Assembly: GCF_000741175.1 (NCBI RefSeq)
Contig: NZ_JGYS01000007.1
Location: 1 to 64,000, forward strand
Length of the DNA: 64,000 bases
DNA from: Bifidobacterium callitrichos DSM 23973
GTDB lineage: Bacteria; Actinomycetota; Actinomycetes; Actinomycetales; Bifidobacteriaceae
Direction of reading: 5' to 3'
The translations under genes were made by a program, and so were the position numbers. The notes beneath the pieces are model-generated. The model had not been told where the DNA came from. It searched no databases and saw only the letters and a program-made list of their open reading frames with translations. How positions within the stretch are numbered: the stretch's first letter is position 1; each line of letters starts with the position of its first letter. Shown here piece after piece: positions 16,067-25,120 of the stretch.

Positions 16067-17064
16067 ACATCCTCGCCTACATCGGCAAGCGCATCGCCAG
16101 CTCGCTGCTGGTCATCCTCCTGATCACGCTGGCGCTGTTCCTCATCTTCTTCCTGCTGCCCACCAACCCCGCGCAGCTGTCCTGCGGCAAGCCCTGCACG
16201 CCCGAGCAGTTGAGCCGCGTCTCGGCGTTCATGGGCACCGACCAGCCGTGGTACATCCAGATGGGCAGCTATATCGCCGGCATCTTCGTGGGACGCACCT
16301 TCGGCACCGGCGGCGGCGCGGTCGTGTGCGACGCACCGTGCCTCGGCTACTCGTTCCGTCTCAACGAATCCGTCAGCCAGCTGATCGCCGACCGCTTCCC
16401 CGTCACCGCCTCGATCGCGGTGGGCGCGGCTGTGCTGTGGCTCATCATCGGCGTCGCCAGCGGCGTGTGGGCCGCCCTGAAGCGCGATACGCTCGTCGAC
16501 CGCACGCTGCTCGGCCTGTCCGTCGTGGGCGTGTCCGCGCCGTCGTACCTGATCGGCCTGCTCGCCGTGATCGCGTTCGCGCTGAGCATCCAGATCTTCC
16601 CCTCCGGCGGATACGTGAACTTCAGCCAGGACCCGGTGCAGTGGCTCTACCACCTGATCCTGCCGTGGCTGGTGCTGGCGATCCTGAGCGCCGCCGGCTA
16701 CACGCGCATCACGCGCACGCAGATGATCGGCGAGCTGAGCCAGGACTACATCCGCACCGCCCGCTCGAAGGGCGTGCCCGAGTCGGTCATCGTGTTCAAG
16801 CACGCGCTGCGCAACGCGATGCTGCCGGTCATGACCATGTTCGGTCTCGATCTGGGCGGCCTGCTCGGCGGCGCGGTCCTGACCGAGAAGGTGTTCTCGA
16901 TGCAGGGACTGGGCGCGCTGCTGCTCGACTCCGTATCGAATCTGGATCTGCAGGTGCTCGTCGGGGCGACGCTGTTCGCCGCGGTGCTGGTGATCATCGC
17001 CAACCTCATCGTCGACATCTGCTACAGCCTGCTTGACCCGAGGGTCACTCTGGGCAGGAACTGA
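16063..17064 (+). CDS. Oligopeptide/dipeptide ABC transporter permease (DppB/OppB type)
   Basis: A 333-residue permease with an N-terminal helix IASSLLVILLITLALFLIFF, a long extracytoplasmic loop, and five further helices. The loop has two Cys-containing stretches, SCGKPCTPEQ and VCDAPC, which are unusual for OppB and could form disulfides. The EAA motif is RTARSKGVPESVIVFKHALRNA. The ending DICYSLLDPRVTLGRN is characteristic of the DppB/OppB branch. The start overlaps the upstream stop. Together with the OppC-type protein it forms the membrane channel. Confidence 0.93.
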   Translation: MNILAYIGKRIASSLLVILLITLALFLIFFLLPTNPAQLSCGKPCTPEQLSRVSAFMGTDQPWYIQMGSYIAGIFVGRTFGTGGGAVVCDAPCLGYSFRLNESVSQLIADRFPVTASIAVGAAVLWLIIGVASGVWAALKRDTLVDRTLLGLSVVGVSAPSYLIGLLAVIAFALSIQIFPSGGYVNFSQDPVQWLYHLILPWLVLAILSAAGYTRITRTQMIGELSQDYIRTARSKGVPESVIVFKHALRNAMLPVMTMFGLDLGGLLGGAVLTEKVFSMQGLGALLLDSVSNLDLQVLVGATLFAAVLVIIANLIVDICYSLLDPRVTLGRN

Positions 17065-17141
17065 CGCCATCAGCGGCATTTCCGATTTCACAAGACTTGC
17101 CGGACCGATCGAGGGCCGGCGCAAAAGAAGAGGAGACAACC

Positions 17142-18815
17142 ATGACCAACAAGCACGTGGTGCGCGCCGCGATCGCCGGCGTATGCGCGGCGGTGCTCGC
17201 CCTGTCGGGCTGCGGCGCCAGCAACAACACCGCCAACGGCACGGCGAACGGCCAGTCGACCGGCGCCACCGGCGGCACGCTGAACGTTCTGCTGTCCAGC
17301 ACCGAGATGGACCTCGACCCGGCCAAGAGCCAGGGTCTGCCCATCACCACCAACGGCAACATCTTCCGCCGTCTGACCGCATGGAAGATCACGCAGGGCG
17401 GCGAGACCAAGGTCGTGCCGGACCTCGCCACCACCACCGGCGAGCCGAGCGACGACGGCAAGACCTGGACCTACACCCTCAAGGACGGCATCAAGTTCGA
17501 CGACGGCACGACGATCACGTCCAAGGACATCAAGTACGGTCTCGAGCGCTCCTTCGCCGACTCCCTGACCGGCGGCCTGAGCTACCACAAGACGCTGCTC
17601 GTGGGCGCGCAGGACTACCATGGTCCGTTCGACGGCAAGCATCTCGACTCCATCGAGACCCCGGACGACAAGACCATCGTCTTCCACCTGAACGCCCCGT
17701 TCGGCGACTGGCCGTGGGTGGCCTCGCTGGCCGCCTTCACCCCGGTGCCCGAAGGCAAGGGCCCGGCCTCCGGCTACGGCAAGACCCCGGTCGCCTCCGG
17801 CCCGTACAAGGTCGAGTCGAACGAGGCCGGCAAGCAGGCCGTGTACGTGCGCAACAAGTACTGGGACAAGAAGACCGACCCGGTGCGCACCGCCGGCCCC
17901 GACAAGATCGTGTTCAAGATGAGCCAGGACACCTCCGTGGCCGCCCAGTCGATCATGCAGGGCACCGGCGAGGGCAAGAACTCCTTCCTCTCCGGATTCG
18001 TCCCGCCGGCGCAGCTCGCGCAGGCGCAGGCCAACCCCGCCTACCAGAAGCTGCTCGCCACCAGCGGTGACGGCGCCCTCGAATACCTCGCCATCAACAC
18101 CAAGCGCGTGACGGATCTGAAGGTGCGCCAGGCCATCGAATACGCCGTCGACAAGAAGGCCTACCAGACCGCCTCCGGCGGCGAGATCGCCGGCAACTTC
18201 GCCACGACCCTCATCACCCCGGGCATCGCCGGCCGCGAGAAGTACGACCTGTACAAGGCCGACTCCACCGGCGACGTCGACAAGGCCAAGCAGCTGCTCA
18301 AGGAGGCCGGCCAGACCTCCCCGAATCTCAAGCTCATCGCCACCTCCGATCAGGCCGAGACCGCCTCCTCCATCCAGACGAGCCTCAAGCGCGCCGGCAT
18401 CACGGTGGACATCCAGACCCTGAACGACGACGTCTTCTCCGATGCGGAGACCAACAACGAGGGCGACTACGACCTCGTCATCGGCGGCTGGCAGCCGGAC
18501 TTCCCGTCGCCGTACGCGAACATCTCCCCGCTGTTCGACTCCTCGCAGATCGGCAACGGCAACTACAACCTCGCCCGCTACTCCAACCCGGAGGTCGACG
18601 CCCTCATCAAGAAGGCCACCGAGACCATCGACCAGAGCGAGGCCGGCAAGATCTGGGCCGAGACCGACAAGAAGATCATGGCCGACGCCCCCGTCGTGCC
18701 GCTGATCTACTCGAAGAACACGTTCATCCACGGATCGAACGTCACCAACTTCGTGATCGGCAACTTCCCGGCATACCCGGACTACAACCAGGTCACCCTC
18801 GCCAGCGCGAACTGA
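17142..18815 (+). CDS. Peptide ABC transporter substrate-binding lipoprotein (family 5)
   Basis: A 557-residue extracellular solute-binding protein. The signal peptide ends in a lipobox, ALSGCG, with Cys as the lipidated residue. A Ser/Thr/Asn-rich tether follows. The family 5 fold is shown by GGTLNVLLSS, the W-rich ligand region (TYTLKDGIKFDDGTTITSKD), YLAINTKR and VIGGWQPDFPSPYANISPLFDS. AAGAGGAGACAACC gives a strong ribosome site; the frame is open 45 bases further but without a signal sequence. Codon bias is very strong, which fits high expression. It lies third in the operon. Confidence 0.93.
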   Translation: MTNKHVVRAAIAGVCAAVLALSGCGASNNTANGTANGQSTGATGGTLNVLLSSTEMDLDPAKSQGLPITTNGNIFRRLTAWKITQGGETKVVPDLATTTGEPSDDGKTWTYTLKDGIKFDDGTTITSKDIKYGLERSFADSLTGGLSYHKTLLVGAQDYHGPFDGKHLDSIETPDDKTIVFHLNAPFGDWPWVASLAAFTPVPEGKGPASGYGKTPVASGPYKVESNEAGKQAVYVRNKYWDKKTDPVRTAGPDKIVFKMSQDTSVAAQSIMQGTGEGKNSFLSGFVPPAQLAQAQANPAYQKLLATSGDGALEYLAINTKRVTDLKVRQAIEYAVDKKAYQTASGGEIAGNFATTLITPGIAGREKYDLYKADSTGDVDKAKQLLKEAGQTSPNLKLIATSDQAETASSIQTSLKRAGITVDIQTLNDDVFSDAETNNEGDYDLVIGGWQPDFPSPYANISPLFDSSQIGNGNYNLARYSNPEVDALIKKATETIDQSEAGKIWAETDKKIMADAPVVPLIYSKNTFIHGSNVTNFVIGNFPAYPDYNQVTLASAN

Positions 18816-18850
18816 CCCGATATCCAAATCCAACGCCAATGACCAGTGAA

Positions 18851-18884
18851 TGCGCCCCGCGAGCCCACCCGGGCACGGGGCGCA
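18851..18884 (+). terminator. Intra-operon hairpin between binding protein and ATPase genes
   Basis: TGCGCCCCG (18851-18859) pairs with CGGGGCGCA (18876-18884), with an inner GCCC/GGGC stem. It lies 36 bases after the lipoprotein gene and before the ATPase start. A partial terminator or 3' stabiliser at this spot would give more binding protein than ATPase. Confidence 0.55.
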
Positions 18885-18937
18885 CCCCATACTTTTCCCC
18901 AAGTTTTCGTGATCTCATGACCAGCCAAGGAGCAGCA

Positions 18938-20650
18938 ATGAGCGAGCCGCGCGCGATCGTCACCGTCGACGGACTGTCCGTCAGTTTCGACGAGCGGGAG
19001 GTGACCCACGGCGTGAGCCTGAAGCTCTACCCGGGGCGCATCACCGCGCTGGTCGGCGAATCCGGCTCCGGCAAGTCGGTGACGGCGATGGCGCTGCCCC
19101 GACTCGACCCGTCCGTGGCCAGCGTCAAGGGCCACGCGTTCCTCGACGAGGGCGGCGACGGCGGCGACGACGCCGGCAAGGACGCCGCATCCGGTCATGA
19201 CATCGACCTGCTGGCGGACGACGCGCCTCTGCAGCGCATCCGCGGCGAATACATCGGCACCGTGTTCCAGGAGCCGTCCACCGCGTTCAACCCGGTGTTC
19301 ACGCTGGGCATGCAGGTCGCCGAATCGCTCAAATACCATCAGCGGAACCTCAGTGCCGCCGAACGCAAGGCGAAGGTGCTCGAGCAGCTTCGCGAGGTCG
19401 GGCTTCAGGACGCCGAACGCGTCTGGTCGTCGTATCCGCACGAACTGTCCGGCGGACAGCTGCAGCGCGTGATGATCGCGATGGCGATCATCAACCGCCC
19501 CAAGGTGCTGATCGCCGACGAGCCGACCACCGCGCTCGACGTGACCACCCAGCAGGCCATTTTGAAGCTCATCTCCTCGCTCGCGGCCGAACTCGATCTC
19601 GCGGTGCTCCTGATCACGCACGACATGGGCGTCGTGTGGCAGGCCGCGCAGGACGTGTACGTCATGCACGACGGCGTGATCGTCGAACAGGGGAGCGTGG
19701 GCGAGGTCTTCCGCAACCCGAAGGACGACTACACGAGGATGCTGCTGGCGGCGGTGCCGAGGCTGCACGTCGAGGAATCAGCTGAGCCGGCAATCGCCAC
19801 GGTGCGCGAGCCTGAGCCCGGCAAACCGGATGTGTCGGGCCAGCCGGAGGAGTCGGACGACGCCGGCGAGCGCGCCGCGTTGGGCGACGGCAGGCGCGCG
19901 GCGTCCATCGAGGGCGTGTCGGTGGCGTATCGCCCCGGCAAGTACGCGGTGGAGGACATCTCGTTCGATCTGGTGGCGGGGCGTACCCGCGCGCTGGTCG
20001 GCGAGTCCGGCGCGGGCAAGACCACGATCGCCAAGGTCATCTCCGGTCAGCTTTCCCCGACGCGCGGTCGCGTGCTCATCGACGGCGAGGATCTGGCCAG
20101 GGCGCATGGGCGTCGTAAGCGCGGGATCCTGTCCCATATGGGGTACGTGTTCCAGGACAGCGGTTCGGCGTTGAATCCGCGTAAGAGCGTCGCGTGGAGC
20201 ATCAGCGAGCCGATGAGCGTGCAGGGCGGGTTCTCCCAGGCCGACAGGCGCAAGCGTGTGCTCGAGCTGCTGGATCAGGTGGAACTGCCGGCCGATGTGG
20301 CCGATCGTTTCCCGCATCAGCTGTCGGGCGGTCAGCGTCAGCGCGTCGGCATCGCGCGTGCGCTGGCGCTGAGCCCGTCGCTGCTGATCGCCGACGAGCC
20401 GACGTCGTCGCTTGATGTGACGGTGCAGCGGCGCGTGCTGGATCTGCTGCACCGTCTGCAGGTCGAGGAGGGGTTCGCGTGCCTGTTCATCACGCATGAT
20501 CTGGGCATCGTGCAGGAGGTGTCCGATGTGATCACCGTCCTGCGCAACGGGCATGTCGTCGAGTCCGGCGCGACCGATGAGGTGCTCAACCATCCACGTG
20601 CGCAGTACACGCGGACGCTGCTCGACGCCTCGCCGAAGATCGATCTGTGA
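18938..20650 (+). CDS. Peptide ABC transporter double ATPase (DppD-DppF type fusion)
   Basis: A 570-residue protein carrying two ABC ATPase domains in one chain. Domain 1 (about 8-275) has Walker A GESGSGKS, signature LSGGQ and Walker B VLIADEPT. Domain 2 (about 325-565) has Walker A GESGAGKT, LSGGQRQR and LLIADEPTSS. Domain 1 carries an Asp/Gly-rich insertion (EGGDGGDDAGKDAASG) where short loops are usual. A Glu/Pro-rich linker joins the domains. It energises the two permeases. CAAGGAGCAGCA fixes the start. It is the last gene of the operon and converges with rimM, 23 bases away. Confidence 0.95.
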   Translation: MSEPRAIVTVDGLSVSFDEREVTHGVSLKLYPGRITALVGESGSGKSVTAMALPRLDPSVASVKGHAFLDEGGDGGDDAGKDAASGHDIDLLADDAPLQRIRGEYIGTVFQEPSTAFNPVFTLGMQVAESLKYHQRNLSAAERKAKVLEQLREVGLQDAERVWSSYPHELSGGQLQRVMIAMAIINRPKVLIADEPTTALDVTTQQAILKLISSLAAELDLAVLLITHDMGVVWQAAQDVYVMHDGVIVEQGSVGEVFRNPKDDYTRMLLAAVPRLHVEESAEPAIATVREPEPGKPDVSGQPEESDDAGERAALGDGRRAASIEGVSVAYRPGKYAVEDISFDLVAGRTRALVGESGAGKTTIAKVISGQLSPTRGRVLIDGEDLARAHGRRKRGILSHMGYVFQDSGSALNPRKSVAWSISEPMSVQGGFSQADRRKRVLELLDQVELPADVADRFPHQLSGGQRQRVGIARALALSPSLLIADEPTSSLDVTVQRRVLDLLHRLQVEEGFACLFITHDLGIVQEVSDVITVLRNGHVVESGATDEVLNHPRAQYTRTLLDASPKIDL

Positions 20651-20673
20651 TCCGTGGATGATCCCCGGATCGA

Positions 20674-21291
20674 TCACATTCCCGGGATCAGCCCGCCCGG
20701 CGGGTCGAGGGTGAGATAGCCCTCCTCGAGGTCGATTTCGGGCACGATCTCGTCGACGAACGGCACGAGCGCGGTCTTCTCGACCACCGGCGTGCCGTCC
20801 TTGGCGGTGCCGACCGTCACCGGTTCGGCAAGGCGGATCTTGAGCAGGGACTGGGCGGGGGAGTCGATCACGTCGACGACCTTGCCCACCACATGCCCGC
20901 CCTCGACGCCGAGCGCGTTCTCCTCGTCCATGCGGGCCTCGAGGCCGATGAGATCCTTCGGATACCATTCGTCGGCTTCGAGCATGTCGTCCGGATCGTC
21001 GGCCTCGCCGTACAGCATGGTGCCGTTGAGGGCTTCGGAGGCGTTGCGATCGTCGCAGCCTTCGAGCTTGATGATCCATCGGTTCTTGAACGTGCGAGAG
21101 GATTCGACGGTGTACTCCGTCTCGCCGTCCTCGGAATACAGCACCGACCCGGGTTCGAAGCGCCATTCCGGTTCGTCGGTGAAGATCTGTACGGTGACCT
21201 CGCCCTTCATGCCCTGAGCTCGGCCGATACGACAGACCCTCAGCAGCTCGGGCTGCTGAGGGTCGTCCTGCATAGTGTGCTGATCAGTCAT
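20674..21291 (-). CDS. rimM: Ribosome maturation factor RimM
   Basis: A 205-residue RimM, which binds ribosomal protein S19 and helps mature the head of the 30S subunit. The N-terminal RimM domain begins LLRVCRIGRAQGMKGEVTVQ, and the C-terminal PRC-barrel includes DLIGLEARM, GHVVGKVVDVIDSPAQSLLKIR and ALVPFVDEIVPEIDLEEGYL. Downstream of rpsP and the KH gene on the same strand. There is no ribosome site; TACACT lies 7 bases before the ATG, so the gene may also be transcribed as a leaderless mRNA from its own promoter. Confidence 0.95.
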   Translation of the reverse strand: MTDQHTMQDDPQQPELLRVCRIGRAQGMKGEVTVQIFTDEPEWRFEPGSVLYSEDGETEYTVESSRTFKNRWIIKLEGCDDRNASEALNGTMLYGEADDPDDMLEADEWYPKDLIGLEARMDEENALGVEGGHVVGKVVDVIDSPAQSLLKIRLAEPVTVGTAKDGTPVVEKTALVPFVDEIVPEIDLEEGYLTLDPPGGLIPGM

Positions 21292-21298
21292 GCTTGGC

Positions 21299-21304
21299 AG
21301 TGTA
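21299..21304 (-). promoter_or_regulatory. -10 box of a probable leaderless rimM transcript
   Basis: On the minus strand TACACT lies exactly 7 bases before the rimM ATG (21291). No Shine-Dalgarno sequence is present. A TGACGG stretch near the expected -35 distance lies upstream. Confidence 0.5.
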
Positions 21305-21360
21305 GCCTATGGCCGTCACCGCCGTCACATCCGATCAGCGTGGCTGTCATCCCGCGTGGG

Positions 21361-21594
21361 TCAGCGGCGCACATCCATGATGTCGACGCGCACCTTGTGG
21401 TCGGACAGGGCCTGCACCACCGTGCGGATCGCGTTGGCCGTGCGGCCGGAGCGACCGATGACGCGGCCGATGTCCTCCGGGTTCACGCGCACGCGAAGCA
21501 GTTCGCCGCGCGCGTTCTCGTGGGACTTGACGGACACGTCATCCGGGAAATCGACGATGTTCTTGATGAGATGTTCCACTGCCTGTGCGAGCAT
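21361..21594 (-). CDS. khpA: KH-domain RNA-binding protein (KhpA type)
   Basis: A 77-residue single KH-domain protein of the KhpA/YlqC family. The RNA-binding GxxG loop lies in PEDIGRVIGRSGRTANAIRTVV (residues about 46-67). KhpA works with KhpB in RNA binding and cell-envelope control in other Gram-positives. The start follows AAGGAAGGCTGGTC. Position between rpsP and rimM is conserved in many bacteria, which supports the call. Confidence 0.93.
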   Translation of the reverse strand: MLAQAVEHLIKNIVDFPDDVSVKSHENARGELLRVRVNPEDIGRVIGRSGRTANAIRTVVQALSDHKVRVDIMDVRR

Positions 21595-21633
21595 GACCAG
21601 CCTTCCTTATGCGTTATGCCTGTTGGGGCAAGC

Positions 21634-22089
21634 TCACTCGGCGTCGGCCGGAGCGGCTTCCTCGGCCGGGGCCTCCTCGGCGGCGGCAGCGGCCTCAGCC
21701 TCAGCCTTGGCCTTCGCCTCGGCTTCGGACTTGGCGGCCTTGAGCTTCTGCGCCTCGGCCTCGACGGCCTCGATGCGGGCGGCGGCATCCGGGCCGGCCT
21801 CGACGGTCTTCAGGGTGCCTTCGGCGCCTTCGAGACCCTTGAACTTCTGCCAGTCACCGGTGATGTTCAGCAGCTTGTAGACCTGCTCGGTCGGCTGGGC
21901 GCCGACACCCAGCCAGTACTGGGCGCGCTCGGAGTCGATCTTGATGGTCGACGGCTGGGTGTTCGGATCGTACGTACCGATCTCCTCGATGGCGCGGCCA
22001 TCGCGCTTGGTACGGGAATCCATGACGACCACGCGGTAGTACGCGTAGAACTTCTTACCCATGCGCTTGAGACGAATCTTGGTTGCCAA
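21634..22089 (-). CDS. rpsP: 30S ribosomal protein S16 (TTG start, acidic C-terminal tail)
   Basis: S16 begins with [21 protein letters not shown], and the first codon that fits is TTG at 22089. It has AAGGAGA 7 bases upstream, an ideal ribosome site, while the more distant ATG at 22194 would add 35 unrelated residues. The protein is 151 residues. The conserved core ends near residue 95. A long tail rich in Ala, Glu and Lys (residues about 100-151) extends beyond the usual 80-90 residues, as in several Actinobacteria. First gene of the rpsP, khpA, rimM group. Confidence 0.92.
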   Translation of the reverse strand: MATKIRLKRMGKKFYAYYRVVVMDSRTKRDGRAIEEIGTYDPNTQPSTIKIDSERAQYWLGVGAQPTEQVYKLLNITGDWQKFKGLEGAEGTLKTVEAGPDAAARIEAVEAEAQKLKAAKSEAEAKAKAEAEAAAAAEEAPAEEAAPADAE

Positions 22090-22215
22090 AACGGCTCTCC
22101 TTGTAAATGTTGGTTTGTGGAATCGGTTCGCTTTGTGGGGCGCAGCTCGCCGAGCCCACGTGTTCCTCGCGGCACGGGGTGTAGAGGGCGCCACGCACGC
22201 GCGAATAACTGAGCC

Positions 22216-22221
22216 ATTGTA
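22216..22221 (-). promoter_or_regulatory. -10 box of a possible rpsP promoter
   Basis: TACAAT on the minus strand, 127 bases before the rpsP start. No clear -35 box is seen at the usual distance. Confidence 0.35.
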
Positions 22222-22251
22222 ACGTCGCGTCGCGACTGCGCGACACGCTGG

Positions 22252-23310
22252 TCAGGCCAGCGTGATCGTCCCCGTCAGCGCCAGATGATCGGTGTTCCTG
22301 ACATGGACCGGTGCGACGTTCGAGAACGTGACGCCCGGCGTGGCGAGGATGTGGTCGAGCTCGATGCGAGGCCAGGGCAGCCAGCTCGGGAACGTCAGGC
22401 ACGGCCCGGTGCCCTGCATCAGGCTCGCGTCGCGGAACCGTCCGCCCGTCCGTCCGCGCCCGCCGAGCAGCGCGCGGAAGCTCGGGTGGTCGGTCGAGGA
22501 GTTGAGGTCGCCCATGACGACCGCGATGTTGTGATCGCCGATGTGCTTCGCCTCGGCGAGCGCGCCGAGGCCGCGGATGCCGGCCGACCAGTCGTGGCAG
22601 CCGCGCATCGGGGACTTCGGATGGGCCGAGGCGATCGTCGCCGTGCGATCGCCGGCCAGACGCAGCGTGATCGCCGGCACGTCGGCCGCGGGGATCGCGA
22701 CGACGTTCGCCACGGCCGCGGCGGGCTCGAGCGCCGAGAACAGCATGTTGTATCCGCCGTTGTCGCTGCTCTCCTTCGGCTCGCCCGACTGTCGGTAGGG
22801 AAGCAGACTCTGGATGCCGGCCGTCTCGAGGCGTGCGACGAGATCGTCGTTCACCTCCTGCAGGGCGAGCACGTCGATATAGCGATCGCGCACCTCGGCG
22901 ACGATCCGCTCCGCGTCGGCACGCCCGTACCGGCAGTTGAGCGTCATCAGGTTGAGTCGGGACGGACGTGTTTCACAGGACGTTTCACGAGGTGTTTCAC
23001 GGGTTGTTTCACGCGACGTGCCGGCGGCTGTGGAACCGCCCTTGCCACCCCGCGGATTGAGGCTCTTCGACCAGTACTCGCTGCGACGCGTCGTCGAGGC
23101 GAGCGCCACCGCGATCAGCATGCACATCACGCCCCACTCGTGCGCCACTGCGGCGACGAGTGCCGCGGCGCCGAGCGGCACCCACAGGAACGGGATCAGC
23201 GCGATCATGTACGGCAACGGCATCCACGCCTCCAGACCGGCCGGCAGGTTCGCGATCGCCACCCATATCGCGCCGATCAGCATCACCGCATACAACACCG
23301 TCACCAGCAT
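22252..23310 (-). CDS. Membrane-anchored endonuclease/exonuclease/phosphatase-family protein
   Basis: A 352-residue protein with two or three N-terminal membrane helices (residues 1-75) and a catalytic domain of the endonuclease/exonuclease/phosphatase fold (about 120-352). Active-site motifs are NLMTLNCRYG, LALQEVND, VVMGDLNSSTDHPSF, IELDHILAT and NTDHLAL. This fold cleaves phosphodiesters in DNA, RNA, lipids or inositol phosphates; the substrate is unknown and the domain would probably face outward. The linker is coded by four exact 12-bp repeats (22970-23017) giving RET-type units. It lies between ffh and rpsP on the same strand. Confidence 0.85.
   Translation of the reverse strand: MLVTVLYAVMLIGAIWVAIANLPAGLEAWMPLPYMIALIPFLWVPLGAAALVAAVAHEWGVMCMLIAVALASTTRRSEYWSKSLNPRGGKGGSTAAGTSRETTRETPRETSCETRPSRLNLMTLNCRYGRADAERIVAEVRDRYIDVLALQEVNDDLVARLETAGIQSLLPYRQSGEPKESSDNGGYNMLFSALEPAAAVANVVAIPAADVPAITLRLAGDRTATIASAHPKSPMRGCHDWSAGIRGLGALAEAKHIGDHNIAVVMGDLNSSTDHPSFRALLGGRGRTGGRFRDASLMQGTGPCLTFPSWLPWPRIELDHILATPGVTFSNVAPVHVRNTDHLALTGTITLA
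22970..23017. repeat. Four 12-bp GTTTCAC tandem repeats inside a coding linker
   Basis: GTTTCAC starts at 22970, 22982, 22994 and 23006, each exactly 12 bases apart, with variable 5-base remainders. The frame stays open, so copy changes would alter the protein linker in steps of four residues. Confidence 0.8.
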
Positions 23311-23328
23311 GGTTCACCCCTTCCCGAA

Positions 23329-24966
23329 TCAGTGGAGCAGACCCGCCAGTCCGCCGCCGAAGTTCGGGGGCAGTTCGCCGCCGTTGGCGTCGAGCGCCTC
23401 CTGGATCCCCGCGGGCAGGGCCGGGTTCTGCGGCTTCTTCGCGAACGCCGAGCCGCCGGATGCACCGGACTTCTTGCCGGCGAGCTTGTCGCGCAACGCC
23501 TTCTCCTCGGCCTCGCGCTTCATCGGGTTGCCGGACTTGCCCTTGCGCTTGTTCTTGCCCTTGCCCTTCTTGCCGCCGCCCATGGCCGGACCGCCGAATC
23601 CGGGCATGCCGCCGCCGACGCGGTTGGACATGCGCTTCATCATCTTCGCGGCCTGCTCGAAACGCTGCAGCAGCGCGTTGACCTGCGAGACGGTCGTACC
23701 CGAACCGTAGGCGATGCGCGCGCGGCGGGAGCCGTCGATGATCTTCGGATCACGACGCTCGGCCGGCGTCATCGAACGGATGATCGCCTCCGTACGGTCG
23801 ATCTCACGCTCGTCGAACTGCTCCAGCTCCTTGCGATGCGCGGCCATGCCCGGGATCATGCCGAGCAGCGACTTCATCGAACCGAGCTTGCGCACCTGCT
23901 GCAGCTGGTCGAGGAAGTCGTCCAGGCCGAACGAGCCGTCGGAGATCTTCGTGGCGGCCTTACGGGCCTCCTCCTCGTCGAACTGCTTCTGCGCCTGCTC
24001 GATCAGGGTCATGATGTCGCCCATGTCGAGGATGCGCGAGGCCATACGATCCGGGTGGAAGACCTCGAAGTCCTTGAATCCCTCGCCGGTGGAGGCGAAC
24101 AGGATCGGCTTGCCGGTCACGGACGCCACCGACAGGGCCGCGCCGCCTCGCGCATCGCCATCGAGCTTGGAGAGCACCACGCCGGTGAAGTCCACGCCCT
24201 CATCGAACGCCTTCGCGGTCTTGACCGCATCCTGGCCGATCATCGCGTCGATGACGAACAGGATCTCGTTGGGCTGCACGGCGTCGCGGATGTCGCGCGC
24301 CTGCTTCATCAGCTCCTCGTCGACGCCCAGACGGCCGGCGGTATCGATGATCACCGTGTCGTACAGCTTCTGCCTGGCGAACGCGATTGAATCGCGCGCC
24401 ACCTTCACCGGATCTCCGGTCGTCAGTCCCGGAGCGGATACCTCGTCGCCGCCGTCCGACTGCACGCCCTTCTCCGGGGCGTACACCGGCACGCCGGCGC
24501 GCTCGCCGACCACCTGCAGCTGCGTCACGGCGTTCGGACGCTGCAGATCGGCCGCGACCAGCAGCGGCGTGTGGCCGGAATCCTTCAGCCAGTAGCCGAG
24601 CTTGCCGGCCAGCGTGGTCTTGCCGGCGCCCTGAAGACCCGCGAGCATGATGATCGTCGGCGGGTTCTTCGCGAAGTTCAGCGGGCGGTCGACGCCGGCG
24701 CCGAGCACATCGGTCAGCTCCTCGTCGACGATCTTGACGACCTGCTGCGCCGGGTTGAGCGCCTGCGACACCTCGGTGCCGAGGGCGCGTTCGCGCACGC
24801 GTGCGGTGAAGGAGCGCACCACCTCGAGCGCCACATCGGCGTCGAGCAGTGCGCGGCGGATCTCGCGGATCGTGCCGTCGATGTCCGTTTCGGAAAGCTT
24901 GCCCTTGCTCTTCAGATGCTTGAACGCATTCGAGAGCTTGTCAGTCAAAGAACTAAATGCTGCCAT
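23329..24966 (-). CDS. ffh: Signal recognition particle protein Ffh
   Basis: A 545-residue SRP54 homologue, which binds 4.5S RNA and signal sequences and delivers ribosomes to FtsY. The NG GTPase part has G1 GLQGAGKTT, DTAGR and the SKLDGDARGG motif. The M domain is Met-rich (LGMIPGMAAH, AKMMKRMSNRVGGGMPGFGG). A Lys/Gly-rich basic stretch (KKGKGKNKRKGK) and a C-terminal tail ending GGGLAGLLH follow. No ribosome site precedes the ATG; TAGACT lies 9 bases upstream. The membrane-anchored phosphodiesterase gene follows 18 bases after its stop. Confidence 0.96.
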   Translation of the reverse strand: MAAFSSLTDKLSNAFKHLKSKGKLSETDIDGTIREIRRALLDADVALEVVRSFTARVRERALGTEVSQALNPAQQVVKIVDEELTDVLGAGVDRPLNFAKNPPTIIMLAGLQGAGKTTLAGKLGYWLKDSGHTPLLVAADLQRPNAVTQLQVVGERAGVPVYAPEKGVQSDGGDEVSAPGLTTGDPVKVARDSIAFARQKLYDTVIIDTAGRLGVDEELMKQARDIRDAVQPNEILFVIDAMIGQDAVKTAKAFDEGVDFTGVVLSKLDGDARGGAALSVASVTGKPILFASTGEGFKDFEVFHPDRMASRILDMGDIMTLIEQAQKQFDEEEARKAATKISDGSFGLDDFLDQLQQVRKLGSMKSLLGMIPGMAAHRKELEQFDEREIDRTEAIIRSMTPAERRDPKIIDGSRRARIAYGSGTTVSQVNALLQRFEQAAKMMKRMSNRVGGGMPGFGGPAMGGGKKGKGKNKRKGKSGNPMKREAEEKALRDKLAGKKSGASGGSAFAKKPQNPALPAGIQEALDANGGELPPNFGGGLAGLLH

Positions 24967-24975
24967 AATGGGTTC

Positions 24976-24981
24976 AGTCTA
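24976..24981 (-). promoter_or_regulatory. -10 box of a probable leaderless ffh transcript
   Basis: TAGACT on the minus strand lies 9 bases before the ffh ATG (24966), with no Shine-Dalgarno sequence between. Confidence 0.45.
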
Positions 24982-25120
24982 GCCGCCACGCGGGAAAACC
25001 GGCGGCGGTCGGACGCCGGGCTCGGGCGTGGCCGGGGCCGATGCGGACTCAGCCCGGAGCATAGCCGCATCGGGGGTATCCGGTATCATAGAGGGGCAAT
25101 AAAAATCCGTGGAATGTGAT

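Noticed and set aside
22970-23017. GTTTCAC repeats as a functional parS centromere
   Set aside because: parS needs the palindrome TGTTTCACGTGAAACA; here the half-sites are only in direct orientation and no palindrome is formed.
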